Shown here piece after piece: positions 37,340 through 47,311 of a DNA stretch of 64,000 bases. Numbering within the stretch: the stretch's first letter is position 1; every line of letters starts with the position of its first letter. Origin of the DNA: Rhizobium tropici CIAT 899 (GTDB lineage Bacteria; Pseudomonadota; Alphaproteobacteria; Rhizobiales; Rhizobiaceae); contig NC_020061.1 of NCBI RefSeq assembly GCF_000330885.1, positions 160,716 to 224,715 of the forward strand, given 5' to 3'. The notes under the pieces are model-generated. The model was given only the letters and a program-made list of their open reading frames with translations, did not search any database and was not told the DNA's origin. Both the position numbers and the translations under genes were made by a program.

Positions 37340-37804
37340 TGAAGAGTTTCCGCCGGATAAGAAGCTGCGAGACGCCAGTGCGCCATGCTGCCGATGCGTC
37401 GTCCCCTGATCGCCTTTTCCGAAGACCTGCTCGTGTAACTCAAGAAAGTGGCAGATGCGCCACCGGGTTCCTGGTTCGTATTGGCGAGTTTGTAGGAAGA
37501 ACCACGAATTGTCAGAAACACCACACGGCCGGCTGCCAATCAAGCACCGGAGCTGTTCCTTCGCTATCTTGCAAAGGCTCAAAAACGAACCGCGGGCCGG
37601 CCTAACAATGCGACGTTCAGCACGCCATTTCGAAGCCAGACACGACGGTCGCTCCTTTTAAGCTGGCCAGCGGACGGACCTCAAAATCTAAGGAGAAACA
37701 TGCAAGGTTCTCTAAATTATAATTTGCGAGGCGGTTGATCACGGCAGAAGGTCCGGATGGCTGAGAATGTCTTCGCCCATCCGCTGTTCAGCAGTCCCTG
37801 CCAC
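37340..37804. other. Gap with no supported gene
   Basis: The region between the convergent permease and SulP genes has only short overlapping frames. I see no clear terminator hairpin. Confidence 0.4.
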
Positions 37805-39346
37805 TTATCCTGTCGGGTCGGCGGTCTCGGCGGTCAATCGCTTGAAGATTGGCACCAGCCGCGGATGGCGGCCGGCGGGTGGATGCTGAATATCGACCGT
37901 GCGACCTAATTTTTTCTGCCGCTTAAGCCAGTCGCGTAAGGTCTCTGCGCAGATATGGTCCACATAGTGCAAATCGCTGCTGGCGATCCGGACTGTGCAA
38001 CCAGCTGGAAGCGATTCCAAAGTATTAAGGAGCGCGGGAACATCCCTGCAAGTCGCAACGCCACCAAGCGTCAGATGAACCGTCTCAGCATCTTCCATTC
38101 GATCGATAGCAAGCTTGCGCCGCAGATAAGGAAGGATCTCGAAAATCGAGAGCGTCAAACCTAGAGCAACACCCACGAGCAGGTCTTGCAGTACGACCAT
38201 CGCAACAGTCGCAATCCAGATGCCCACGGGAAGCCAACCATGATGATCGAAGAGATCGCGCACGTGATGAAGGCTGATCAGCCGCCAACCCGTCACGAGC
38301 AGTATTGCGGCCAGGGCCGTCAGCGGCACCATGGAAAGCAATTGCGGCAGCAACACCGTAAGGCCAAGAATCCAGACGCCATGCAGGACAGCCGATGCCC
38401 GTGTACGCGCCCCGGCTTGGATATTTGCCGAGGAGCGTACGATAACACCAGTGATCGGCAGACCACCGAGCAGTCCGCAGAGCCCGTTGCCAATACCTTG
38501 TGCAAAAAGCTCCTTGTTGAAGCGTGTGCTGGCGCCGTCATGCATCCGGTCGACAGCCGCAGACGACAGCAATGATTCCGCACTGGCGATGACCGCAATC
38601 ACCAGCGATGTGACGACGATTCCAGGCTGAGCCATATTCGCGAAACTTTCCACTGTCGGCAATGAAATGCTGTTTGCTAGAGATGCAGGAACCTCGACCC
38701 TGGCAATCGGTAGCCGCAATGCAGCCGTTAATGTAGTTCCGATGGCAACGCCTACCAGCGCACTCGGGACCAGCCTCAGCCGGTTGGGCCTGAATTTTTC
38801 CCAGCCGATCATCGCGAGCAAGGAAATCAGCCCTATAAGCAAGTCGACGGATTCGCTCGTCATGCCGCCTCCCCAAAGATGTCCGAATGTTCGTTCCATC
38901 GCCACGACGTTTTCAATGCCCCCCGCAGCCGGTTTGGCCCCCATCAAAACGTGTATTTGTCCGAGGATGATCAGAATGCCGATACCGGCGAGCATACCGT
39001 GAACGACAGCGGGCGAGATTGCCCGAAACCATGATCCGATCTTCAGGAACGCGGCAAGGATCTGCAAAAGCCCAGCAACGATCAGGACCGGCCCGAGCAT
39101 GGCCACTCCATATTGTTCGACAAAGCCGAAGACGATGACCGCCAGACCAGCGGCAGGGCCCGATACTTGCAGGGGCGAACCCGCCAGCAAGCCCACGACA
39201 ATGCCGCCGACGATGCCTGATATCAGGCCCATGGCAACAGGCACGCCAGAGGCAACTGCAATTCCAAGGCAAAGCGGGATAGCAACGAAAAAGACGACAA
39301 GCGACGAGGCGAAATCGCGCGAAAAAGCGAAGCTGTTATTGGTCAT
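37805..39346 (-). CDS. SulP-family anion (probably bicarbonate or sulfate) transporter
   Basis: 513 aa. DFASSLVVFFVAIPLCLGIA, the GLISGIVGGIVVGLLAGSP helix pair and the QVSGPAAGLAVIVFG motif mark SulP. About ten more helices follow, then a short STAS-like C-terminus (LTLGGVATCRDVPALLNTLE). The start at 39346 (MTNNSFAFSRDF) lies four bases after the carbonic anhydrase stop, so the pair is co-transcribed. Pairing with a carbonic anhydrase points to bicarbonate or an exchange involving it. Confidence 0.9.
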   Translation of the reverse strand: MTNNSFAFSRDFASSLVVFFVAIPLCLGIAVASGVPVAMGLISGIVGGIVVGLLAGSPLQVSGPAAGLAVIVFGFVEQYGVAMLGPVLIVAGLLQILAAFLKIGSWFRAISPAVVHGMLAGIGILIILGQIHVLMGAKPAAGGIENVVAMERTFGHLWGGGMTSESVDLLIGLISLLAMIGWEKFRPNRLRLVPSALVGVAIGTTLTAALRLPIARVEVPASLANSISLPTVESFANMAQPGIVVTSLVIAVIASAESLLSSAAVDRMHDGASTRFNKELFAQGIGNGLCGLLGGLPITGVIVRSSANIQAGARTRASAVLHGVWILGLTVLLPQLLSMVPLTALAAILLVTGWRLISLHHVRDLFDHHGWLPVGIWIATVAMVVLQDLLVGVALGLTLSIFEILPYLRRKLAIDRMEDAETVHLTLGGVATCRDVPALLNTLESLPAGCTVRIASSDLHYVDHICAETLRDWLKRQKKLGRTVDIQHPPAGRHPRLVPIFKRLTAETADPTG

Positions 39347-39350
39347 GGCA

Positions 39351-40043
39351 CTACTCCGCTGCAACTGCGGCTAGGACTTGCGGCCGATCGCGACCGGTAA
39401 CGGCGACCGGTAACGGCCCGTCCTCGCGTATCTTTGTGAAGCGGGCGGCCGACCCGTCGTAAACCTCCACCTCTCCCGTTTCGATATCGAAAAACCACCC
39501 GTGCAGCGTCATGTCATTGGTCGCAAGCCTTGCTGCAACGGAAGGATGTGTGCGCAGGTGGTCAAGCTGAACAATGACGTTCTCCATAGCGATAGCGCGG
39601 ACCTTTTGACGTTCGGAAAGGTCGGCCGGATAGGCTTGGCAAACGATCGAATGCGCAGCGTAACCATGCTTTAGCCAAGCGGCGACGTTGGGCATGGACT
39701 TTAGCAATTCGGGACGGCAGAGCCCTTTCATCGCGCCACAATCGGAATGGCCACAAACGATGATGTCTCGAACCGCGAGAGCTACGACGGCATATTCTAT
39801 TGCTGACGAAACGCCACCGTTTGCGGTTGAAAATGGTGGAACGATATTTCCGGCATTGCGGCATACGAACAGCTCACCTGGTCCTGACTGGGTAATGGTT
39901 TCGGGCAAGACTCGACTGTCGGCGCACGAAATCATCAAGGCGTGCGGCTGCTGTCCCTCTTGCGCAAGCTTGCGGTAAAGTGCCTGGTAGTTCGGGAACA
40001 CGGCACCGCGGAAGTTCGAGATTCCTTTTAGTAGATCACCCAT
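39351..40043 (-). CDS. Beta-class carbonic anhydrase
   Basis: 230 aa. The zinc ligands are the cysteine in ISCADSRVLPE, the histidine and cysteine in VCGHSDCGAMKGL. FVCRNAGNIVPP and EYAVVALAVRDIIV are also conserved. It interconverts CO2 and bicarbonate, probably in the cytoplasm, and is encoded with the SulP transporter. Confidence 0.95.
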   Translation of the reverse strand: MGDLLKGISNFRGAVFPNYQALYRKLAQEGQQPHALMISCADSRVLPETITQSGPGELFVCRNAGNIVPPFSTANGGVSSAIEYAVVALAVRDIIVCGHSDCGAMKGLCRPELLKSMPNVAAWLKHGYAAHSIVCQAYPADLSERQKVRAIAMENVIVQLDHLRTHPSVAARLATNDMTLHGWFFDIETGEVEVYDGSAARFTKIREDGPLPVAVTGRDRPQVLAAVAAE

Positions 40044-40428
40044 AGCAAGTCCTCATTGTCGGGGTGGATGGAAGCAGGGCGCGCGCGATCGTCGGAATCC
40101 GCAATCATTTCGCAACTGCGAGATGGAAGTGTGATACGCAAAGAGGATGCCAAGACGTCGATCGCCTCGTTTATTTCGCACTAATACGAGCATGCTCAGT
40201 CATTGACGACAGCTTGTCGCTGTAGTCATTCCAGACATCCAGTGAGCGCGAGCGCTTGATCGTAGGTCCCCAGATCAATGTGATGCTGCAATGCAAAATT
40301 TTAGAACTTCATAGTTCCTTGCTTGCTCGGATTGAGGCGCAATGCCGAGTCTGGGAGCCATGGTTCTACGCCCGCTCGTAAGAATAACGACGAGTAGGGG
40401 CGCGCGACTACGGACCAGCACCGCAGTA
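40044..40428. other. Gap with no supported gene
   Basis: Upstream region of the carbonic anhydrase and 3' side of the broken MFS gene; both are on the minus strand. I see no gene or clear site in it. Confidence 0.4.
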
Positions 40429-41667
40429 TCAATGCGAGGTTCTGACCGACAAGATCGCCGCGGCCAAAGCCATCGCAGCTAGGCCTGCCGCCCCGATCGG
40501 CAGCACCGACAAGTCATAATTTGCAATAAGCCTGCCGCCGACTACGGTACCGCCGGCAACGCCCACGTGCATTGCGGTGACATTCGCACCGATTATAATG
40601 TCGCTCGGGCTTCGGCCGAGATCCGCAATATCGCTCTGGACGATCGGCGAAATCGACCAGCTCGCGCATCCCCAAATTGAAAGGCTGGCGAAAAAAAGAT
40701 GCTGCTTTCTGACACGCATAGCAGCAACGTTGTGACGAGATAGATTGCAGGGCTCGCGACCAGCGCGAGCCGACGACCTGCGAGGTCAGAAAGAATACCG
40801 GCCAGCACGCCCCCCGCCATGCCCGACGACCCGAAAACGGCGTAAAGAAAGGCCTCCCAGTGTGGCCCGAAGAACCCCTTGCTCGCGGCGTAAGAGGTCA
40901 AATAACTGAAGAGGGTGAAATGACCTGCAATGAACAAAATAGAAACACGCTGCGCCATCATCTGATTGCGATCCCGGAAATGAGCTAGATACAGTTTGCC
41001 AAAAGGCGAGCGCTTGCTCGGCGACCCGACATTCGGTAGCACGACGATTACAAGCCATATAGCGACGACAGATAGGCCAATCATTGCAAGGCCTACGGCG
41101 GCGCCAACCAATCAAATGTGTAATCCACACGCCCAGAGGTACCCCCAAAAAAAGCGAGCCGCTTATTCCAAGGTACACGGAGGCTATGGCACGAGCTCGA
41201 TATCTTTCCGAGACGATCTGAACTGCACAACCGACGGCGCATACCGATATCTGCGCGCAAGCCATAGCCGTGATGATCCTCGAGGCGCTTATTGGGAGCA
41301 GCCCCGATCCACCGATCACAACCGGCACATTGCTCCCTGCAAAGATTGACATGGCCGCGAGGAGCGTCGGTTTTACATCGAAGCGATAGGAAATCAGTGT
41401 AGCTATCGGCGCGAAGAACGCGTAGGTGACCGAGAACACTGAAATGAGGATACTTGCTTCGGACTCGCCTACTCCAAGGCTGCCGGCTACATTCGGCAGC
41501 ACCCCGATGAAAACGTTCTCGGCCAATCCGGTGATAAACACAGCAGTAGTGAGTACGAGAATTCGATTCATACCGCCAACTGCGCTGGATTGGCCGGCGC
41601 TTGCGCGGTCTCTTTTCCACCAGCTCTGCCCGATGCTCTCATCAGTCCTCGTATGCCCTGACTTCAA
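40429..41667 (-). pseudogene. MFS transporter, two frameshifts
   Basis: Three overlapping frames together make one 12-helix major-facilitator protein: MNRILVLTTAVFITGLAENV to ITHLIGW, then AAVGLAMIGLSVVAIWLVIV to CVSESSIFF, then ASLSIWGCASWSISPIVQSD to the end at 40429. The first break is at about 41105 in a GC-rich run, the second at about 40695 in a run of seven A. A homopolymer indel can be a sequencing error, so the gene may be functional. ATG 41667 overlaps the methyltransferase stop (ATGA). Its role would be export of the product of the two upstream enzymes. Confidence 0.8.
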
Positions 41668-42632
41668 TCAGTTTTTTGCGGGCCGAGATGGGCTCCTGCC
41701 TCATACCGATTGGACGCCCTGGGAACAGTTTGCAACGAGATCGGCTGCGTAAAGTACTCGTACTTGCCCGTCAGCACGCCTTGCGTGAATTGAAGCGCAT
41801 GCTTGCCAAAGAACCACTCTTCAACAGCATAGCCGCGGGTCAGTTCGATTGGCGAGGTAAGGTTCAGTCCGGGCATTTCGATCCGATTGACCGTCGTCGG
41901 CCGGTTGCATAACAGTCTGAGGTCCTCAACGTGGATCCCGAGCGGGATCTTTTCGAACAAATCGCCAGGCAGAGCGTCGCTGTTCGACAGGTCGACTTTG
42001 GTGAATGGCAAAGGGCCGTCGGGTCCTGCCTTTCTAGAGAGGAACTTTTCTACGGCGTGGACATGCGTCGCAATCCCGGGATGGGAATCCCATTTCGCGT
42101 AAAAATCAGAGCGTAGTACCTGCCAGTCTGCATAGAGTGAGTCGAGATCGCCCCGATCAAATGAATTCGCGTGCCGGCACTCGTACGGGACCGGATACCG
42201 GGAAGTCCCGATGATCGATGTAAAATTGTGAAATCCACCCTCGTTGGTCCGTTGTCTCAACTCGTTGATCAACGGAACCCACACATCCTTGGTCACAAAG
42301 TGCAACGACGAGTGTGCCAAAGCCAGGTCGTATCTCTCATCAGGGACGAAATCCTCGATTCTCCCTTCGATCACATCGATATTCAACGAATGTTCGTCTG
42401 CAACCGATCGCAGTTTTCTGACCGCGCTCGATGACGGTTCCAATGCAGTTACCGCATGCCCCCTGAATGCAAGAAAGAGAGCGTTCCTGCCTTCGCCGCA
42501 TCCTAGGTCGACGACCATTGCGTTTCTTGGCAGTTGCTGTTCTATCTCATAGACTTCGACGCTTGGCCCGCCCATCGTCCAGACGTTGGGATCCGAATAG
42601 CCTCGTTCCCAAAACCGCTCGCTGTTTTTCAT
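41664..42632 (-). CDS. SAM-dependent methyltransferase with C-terminal extension
   Basis: 322 aa. The N-terminal 190 residues form a class I SAM fold of the TehB/UbiE kind: motif I VVDLGCGEGRNALFLAFRGH, then VTALEPSSSAV, and YDLALAHSSLHFV. About 120 further residues (EMPGLNLTSPIELTRGYAVE region) form an extra domain that I do not recognise. It overlaps both the radical SAM gene and the MFS gene by four bases, so the three must be made together. The substrate is unknown. Confidence 0.82.
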   Translation of the reverse strand: MKNSERFWERGYSDPNVWTMGGPSVEVYEIEQQLPRNAMVVDLGCGEGRNALFLAFRGHAVTALEPSSSAVRKLRSVADEHSLNIDVIEGRIEDFVPDERYDLALAHSSLHFVTKDVWVPLINELRQRTNEGGFHNFTSIIGTSRYPVPYECRHANSFDRGDLDSLYADWQVLRSDFYAKWDSHPGIATHVHAVEKFLSRKAGPDGPLPFTKVDLSNSDALPGDLFEKIPLGIHVEDLRLLCNRPTTVNRIEMPGLNLTSPIELTRGYAVEEWFFGKHALQFTQGVLTGKYEYFTQPISLQTVPRASNRYEAGAHLGPQKTD

Positions 42633-43981
42633 TTAGGAACGTACCTTTCTTCACGGATTTTCACGTGGTCCGAGAAGAGATGATGCGCTATCAGGTTGCT
42701 GTACTTGTAACCTTTCCGGGTCAGAGCAATGGCGCCATCGCCCCGCAAATCGATGCAGCCTTCGACTTCCAGAGCATCTATCACCTCCAAAAAATCGGCG
42801 CGGAGGTCCCGTCCGAATCGTCGTGAATAATCTGCTTCTGAAAGCTGGTTGAGCGTAAGGTTAAGTATAAAATATCTCAACCGTTCTTCGGATTCGTCTA
42901 ATATAACTCCGTATTTCAGCAAATTCCGACTAGTCATCTCGAGATGTATATAATCGTCGATGGCTTTGCCGACATTCTTCAGCGCGACGGCATAGTCGAG
43001 GCTGTAGTGATATTTCCCGTTATAACTTCGCGCGCCTGCTCCGATGCCTATCATCGGAACACCGAGGAAGTCAGAGGTTTCCTGGCCGTAGGCGCTGGTG
43101 CCTTCTGGAAGGCAGGTAAAACGGGTGAAAGATTCCTGTCGATACTCATTGTCCTGCATAAAATCGACATTGCTGTCGTAGATCTCATATTTGAGGCGGT
43201 CTTCCACATATTCTTGCGGTCGAGATCGCTGCTGCTTTTGCATAGCAGTGAGCGGCCGGCTGATCGCCGGATAAAGCGAAACGGTTGTTGGCCGAAAGGA
43301 CAAAATCTGCTCCAGCGAGCGCTTCCAACTTTCCGGCGTTTGACGGAAGAGGCCGTAGATCAAGTCGAGATTGAAGTTATCGAAACGCTTGCGAACTGCT
43401 TCAATGGACGAAATCGACACAGAAACCTGATATGGGCGGCCGGACGCTCTCAGTTCGACGGAATCCATCGTTTGGATTCCCATGCTGATCCGGTTCACGC
43501 CTTGGTTCTTCAAAAAATCCAGCAGTTCCCCCGACACAGTGTCGGGAGATCCTTCGACGCACACCTCGGTCGAACGGTCGATATTTGGAAAGCCATCTCG
43601 AACGGAAGAGAAAATCTGGGCCAGCCGATCGATGGGCAGGAGAGTTGGGGTTCCGCCGCCGATATAGACCGATGCGACAGATCTGTGACCGGCAAATGTT
43701 GCATAAAGGCTTATCTGCCAGCAGATCTTTTCGACATAACGTCGAATAAGATCCTCCGTGTGCCGCGTGGTCAGAAAGAGCGTGCAATAGGTGCACCTAT
43801 ATCGGCAAAATGGCACATGTATGTATAACGCTACCGGCGCCTGGTCGTTTGAATCCCACACATCGCTCAATCGAATGTTTTCAAGCTCTTTATATGTCCG
43901 TTTTGGGGGGTAGCTGTATACATACGCCTTGAGGTCGCCTTTGCCGATGGCTTCCCTCAAGGAATTTGCAAATGATTGCAT
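42629..43981 (-). CDS. HemN-like radical SAM enzyme (class C methylase/HemW type)
   Basis: 450 aa. YIHVPFCRYRCTYCTLFL has the radical SAM cysteines, IGGGTPTLL and RISMGIQTMDS are the next conserved blocks, and a C-terminal winged-helix HemN domain is complete. It differs clearly from the two true HemN proteins in this window: the metal motif is CRYRCTYC and not C..(S)MCWYC, and the N-terminus is different. HemN-like enzymes paired with a methyltransferase include class C radical SAM methylases and cyclopropanating enzymes of natural-product pathways. The start at 43981 follows GGAGAAAGGAGC; an upstream ATG at 44005 overlaps the pseudoazurin stop. Confidence 0.85.
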   Translation of the reverse strand: MQSFANSLREAIGKGDLKAYVYSYPPKRTYKELENIRLSDVWDSNDQAPVALYIHVPFCRYRCTYCTLFLTTRHTEDLIRRYVEKICWQISLYATFAGHRSVASVYIGGGTPTLLPIDRLAQIFSSVRDGFPNIDRSTEVCVEGSPDTVSGELLDFLKNQGVNRISMGIQTMDSVELRASGRPYQVSVSISSIEAVRKRFDNFNLDLIYGLFRQTPESWKRSLEQILSFRPTTVSLYPAISRPLTAMQKQQRSRPQEYVEDRLKYEIYDSNVDFMQDNEYRQESFTRFTCLPEGTSAYGQETSDFLGVPMIGIGAGARSYNGKYHYSLDYAVALKNVGKAIDDYIHLEMTSRNLLKYGVILDESEERLRYFILNLTLNQLSEADYSRRFGRDLRADFLEVIDALEVEGCIDLRGDGAIALTRKGYKYSNLIAHHLFSDHVKIREERYVPK

Positions 43982-44004
43982 GCTCCTTTCTCCTGCGGCC
44001 GGCA

Positions 44005-44448
44005 CTATTCGGCAATCTGCGCGAGGTCGGCGTCAAGGCGCTTGCGCACGAGATTTGGAACGGTTGCAGTCTTGATGGCATCGAGATTGGTGGGGCTGTC
44101 GCCAACTTGAATGAGGGCCACCATGCCCAAGCTCATATGCGGCGTGCATTTCACCACATAGGCCCCGGGCATATCGAGTTTTGCGCGATATTCCTCGTTC
44201 GCTTTAGATTTGAACTCCGGTGCGCCTTTTGGGATCAAACCTTTGAACGTTTCGACATTGTGTCCCTTATCAACCGGAATAAACGTCACCGTGTCGCCTG
44301 GTGCGATCTTCGTGAAACCTGGCTCAAAAACCATTGCGCCGTCCGTGCCCCTGTTCAACATCCGGATTTGGTGGTCCGCCGCCATCAGTGGCATCGCTGA
44401 TGCGGTCAGCATCGCCGTTGCGACGATCGGACAGATTTTCAAACCCAT
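44005..44448 (-). CDS. Pseudoazurin, blue copper electron carrier
   Basis: 147 aa with a signal peptide ([18 protein letters not shown]) and a cupredoxin fold. The copper ligands are the histidine in DKGHNVETF and the cysteine, histidine and methionine in [16 protein letters not shown]. It carries electrons in the periplasm, typically to nitrite or N2O reductases or a peroxidase. It is the first gene of a minus-strand row that continues with the radical SAM enzyme and is divergent from fixN. Confidence 0.93.
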   Translation of the reverse strand: MGLKICPIVATAMLTASAMPLMAADHQIRMLNRGTDGAMVFEPGFTKIAPGDTVTFIPVDKGHNVETFKGLIPKGAPEFKSKANEEYRAKLDMPGAYVVKCTPHMSLGMVALIQVGDSPTNLDAIKTATVPNLVRKRLDADLAQIAE

Positions 44449-44520
44449 TTCTGATCTCCTTTCGCGATAGCCCGATTAATTGTCCGCCCGAAGCTTTAGG
44501 CGCGAACGGGCTGACATTCC

Positions 44521-44534
44521 TTGAGATCGAGCAA
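44521..44534 (-). promoter_or_regulatory. Weak FixK/FNR-type box before pseudoazurin
   Basis: TTGAGATCGAGCAA matches TTGAT-N4-ATCAA at eight of ten positions. It lies 73 bases before the pseudoazurin start. Weak on its own, but pseudoazurin genes are commonly under FNR-type control. Confidence 0.35.
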
Positions 44535-44685
44535 TCTTTGATCAATTTCTACGTCAAGCCCGCGCGCCGGTGTCCATCCGCGCGCGGACGAAGTCGCTGC
44601 GGCACTCGAGGGGCGCCTCATCCGCGGGTGATCAAAGCGCAGTTGGATGCAATCAGGTGATCATCAAACAAAATCGCGGCGTTCG

Positions 44686-44699
44686 TTGAGAGAGATCAA
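44686..44699 (+). promoter_or_regulatory. FixK/FNR box (anaerobox) for fixNOQP
   Basis: TTGAGAGAGATCAA matches TTGAT-N4-ATCAA at nine of ten positions. It lies 94 bases before the fixN ATG. This is the expected control of fixNOQP by the FixLJ-FixK cascade. Confidence 0.85.
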
Positions 44700-44792
44700 G
44701 GACTGAGTGCCCGTCACGTGCGAATAGTTCCCAAAAGTGGCGAGAAAGGCGGCCGCCTTTGGCGTGGTCGTCTGTACATCGGGAAGCATGAC

Positions 44793-46409
44793 ATGAATTA
44801 CACCGCTGAAACCATGCTGGTTGCGGTCGGGGCTTTTTTGGCACTGGTCGGCGCGGGGGTCGCTCATGACCAGCTTTTTGCAACCCACATGGGGATACTG
44901 TTCTTCTGTTTGCTAGCGGGCACGGTACTGCTTCTGCGGCGAATTGATTTTTCCCCCGTGACAGTGAGCGCCAAACCCAAAAACGGAGCCTATTTTGACG
45001 AGGTCATCCGCTATGGATTGATTGCCACCGTCTTTTGGGGGGTGATCGGCTTCCTGATCGGTGTCGTGATCGCCCTGCAACTTGCCTATCCGGATCTGAA
45101 CGTCGCGCCGTATTTCAATTTTGGTCGCTTGCGCCCACTTCATACCTCTGCCGTCATCTTCGCCTTCGGCGGCAACGGGTTGATAATGACCTCCTTTTAC
45201 GTCGTCCAGCGCACCTGCCGAGCCCGGCTCTTCGGCGGCAATCTCGGTTGGTTCGTGTTCTGGGGATATCAACTTTTCATCGTCATGGCCGCGACCGGCT
45301 ATGTTCTCGGGATCACGCAGGCTCGCGAATATGCCGAGCCCGAATGGTATGTCGACATCTGGCTCACCATTGTCTGGGTCGCCTATCTTGTCACCTTTTT
45401 GGGAACGATCCTGAAGCGCAAGGAGCCGCACATCTATGTCGCGAACTGGTTCTATCTGAGTTTCATCGTCACCATCGCCGTGCTGCATGTCGTCAACAAT
45501 CTCGCGATGCCGGTGTCTTTCCTTGGCTCAAAGAGCTATTCGCTATTTTCGGGCGTGCAGGGTGCCCTGACACAATGGTGGTACGGCCACAACGCCGTCG
45601 GCTTTTTCCTGACCGCCGGCTTCCTTGGCATGATGTACTATTTCGTACCGAAGCAGGCGAACCGCCCAATCTATTCCTATCGCCTGTCGATCATCCATTT
45701 CTGGGCCCTGATCTTCATGTACATCTGGGCTGGTCCGCATCATCTGCATTACACGGCATTGCCCGATTGGGCGCAGACTTTGGGCATGGTCTTCTCGGTG
45801 ATGCTGTGGATGCCTTCCTGGGGCGGCATGATCAACGGTCTGATGACTCTTTCGGGCGCCTGGGACAAGATCCGTACCGACCCGATCATCCGCATGATGA
45901 TCGTCGCGATCGCCTTTTATGGCATGTCGACCTTCGAAGGCCCGATGATGTCGGTCAAGACGGTCAACTCGCTCAGTCACTATACCGAATGGACCATCGG
46001 TCACGTTCATTCCGGCGCGCTCGGCTGGGTCGGCATGATCACGTTCGGCGCCATCTACTACCTGACGCCAAAGCTCTGGGGGCGCGAGCGGCTTTACAGC
46101 CTCCGTATGGTCAACTGGCATTTCTGGCTCGCCACGCTGGGCATCGTTATCTACGCCGCGGTGCTGTGGGTCGCCGGCATCCAGCAAGGCCTGATGTGGC
46201 GCGAATACAATAGTCAGGGTTTCCTCGTCTATTCCTTCGCAGAGACCGTGGCTGCGATGTTCCCCTATTATCTTCTGCGCGCCGTCGGTGGTGCTCTCTA
46301 TCTGGCAGGGGGAGTGATCATGGCCTGGAACGTCGCAATGACCATCCGGGGCCGCCAGCGCGACGAAGCCGCGATCCCCAGCGCTTTCATCGCCAAGGCC
46401 GCCGAGTGA
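44793..46409 (+). CDS. fixN: FixN, cbb3 oxidase catalytic subunit I
   Basis: 538 aa. This is the heme-copper subunit that reduces O2 with very high affinity in bacteroids. The start at 44793 gives [20 protein letters not shown], the usual CcoN N-terminus. Heme and copper histidines are in [37 protein letters not shown] and [15 protein letters not shown]. About twelve or more membrane helices are predicted. It is eight bases from fixO. A FixK box stands upstream. Confidence 0.97.
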   Translation: MNYTAETMLVAVGAFLALVGAGVAHDQLFATHMGILFFCLLAGTVLLLRRIDFSPVTVSAKPKNGAYFDEVIRYGLIATVFWGVIGFLIGVVIALQLAYPDLNVAPYFNFGRLRPLHTSAVIFAFGGNGLIMTSFYVVQRTCRARLFGGNLGWFVFWGYQLFIVMAATGYVLGITQAREYAEPEWYVDIWLTIVWVAYLVTFLGTILKRKEPHIYVANWFYLSFIVTIAVLHVVNNLAMPVSFLGSKSYSLFSGVQGALTQWWYGHNAVGFFLTAGFLGMMYYFVPKQANRPIYSYRLSIIHFWALIFMYIWAGPHHLHYTALPDWAQTLGMVFSVMLWMPSWGGMINGLMTLSGAWDKIRTDPIIRMMIVAIAFYGMSTFEGPMMSVKTVNSLSHYTEWTIGHVHSGALGWVGMITFGAIYYLTPKLWGRERLYSLRMVNWHFWLATLGIVIYAAVLWVAGIQQGLMWREYNSQGFLVYSFAETVAAMFPYYLLRAVGGALYLAGGVIMAWNVAMTIRGRQRDEAAIPSAFIAKAAE

Positions 46410-46416
46410 GAGAAAC

Positions 46417-47148
46417 ATGTCAATACTCGCCAAACACCAGATCATCGAGAAAAATGCTACCCTTCTGCTTGTCGGGTCGCTGTTGGTGGTCAGCATTGGC
46501 GGCATCGTCGAGATCGCGCCGCTGTTCTATCTCCAGAACACGATCGAGAAGGTGGAAGGCATGCGCCCGTACACGCCTCTCGAGCTGGCCGGGCGCAATA
46601 TCTACATCCGCGAAGGCTGCTATCTCTGCCATAGCCAGATGATCCGACCGTTCCGCGACGAAGTGGAGCGTTACGGCCATTATTCGCTCGCCGCCGAGTC
46701 CATGTATGACCATCCGTTCCAGTGGGGCTCGAAGCGCACGGGACCGGATCTGGCGCGTGTCGGCGGTCGTTATTCCAATGAGTGGCACGTCCAGCATCTG
46801 TCCAACCCGCGCGAGGTGGTGCCGGAGTCGATCATGCCTACTTACGCCTTTCTCAAGGAGAGGGAGGTCACGGTTAAGGATATCGGCATGGATCTCAAGG
46901 CGAACGAGGATGTCGGCGTACCCTATAGCCAAGACATGCTGGCGAATGCGGAAGCCGACATGCGGGCGCAAGCCGATCCAAACGCAAATACGACGGATCT
47001 GCTGGCGCGATATCCGAAAGCGAAGGTCGGCGATTTCGATGGCGATGCCGCCAGGCTGACCGAGGTGGACGCGCTCGTCGCATATCTGCAAATGCTCGGA
47101 ACGCTGGTTGATTTCTCGACTTACGACGATGCCACCGGCTATCGCTGA
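46417..47148 (+). CDS. fixO: FixO, cbb3 oxidase monoheme cytochrome c subunit
   Basis: 243 aa with one N-terminal membrane helix ([20 protein letters not shown]) and one heme site, [15 protein letters not shown]. The axial methionine is in [16 protein letters not shown]. It passes electrons from FixP to FixN in the periplasm. Confidence 0.97.
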   Translation: MSILAKHQIIEKNATLLLVGSLLVVSIGGIVEIAPLFYLQNTIEKVEGMRPYTPLELAGRNIYIREGCYLCHSQMIRPFRDEVERYGHYSLAAESMYDHPFQWGSKRTGPDLARVGGRYSNEWHVQHLSNPREVVPESIMPTYAFLKEREVTVKDIGMDLKANEDVGVPYSQDMLANAEADMRAQADPNANTTDLLARYPKAKVGDFDGDAARLTEVDALVAYLQMLGTLVDFSTYDDATGYR

Positions 47149-47157
47149 GGTGCCTCC

Positions 47158-47310
47158 GTGGAAACATACACTGCAATGCGTCACTTCGCCGACAGTTGGG
47201 GGCTCCTCGCACTGGCCTTGTTTTTCGTGGGGGCTATAGCCTTCACGCTCCGGCCAGGCAGCAAAAAAGGCGCCAACGAAGCCGCTGACATACCTTTAAA
47301 GGACGATTGA
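47158..47310 (+). CDS. fixQ: FixQ, small cbb3 oxidase subunit
   Basis: 50 aa from a GTG at 47158, nine bases after fixO: METYTAMRHFADSWGLLALA onward, with a single membrane helix (LLALALFFVGAIAFTLRPG) and a charged tail. This is the CcoQ pattern; it stabilises the oxidase. The gene is too short to stand out by size and was found from the gap between fixO and fixP. Confidence 0.93.
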   Translation: METYTAMRHFADSWGLLALALFFVGAIAFTLRPGSKKGANEAADIPLKDD

Positions 47311-47311
47311 G

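Noticed and set aside
45035..46213. 392-residue frame inside fixN
   Set aside because: Shifted-frame shadow of fixN; composition is Arg/His-rich and without membrane helices.
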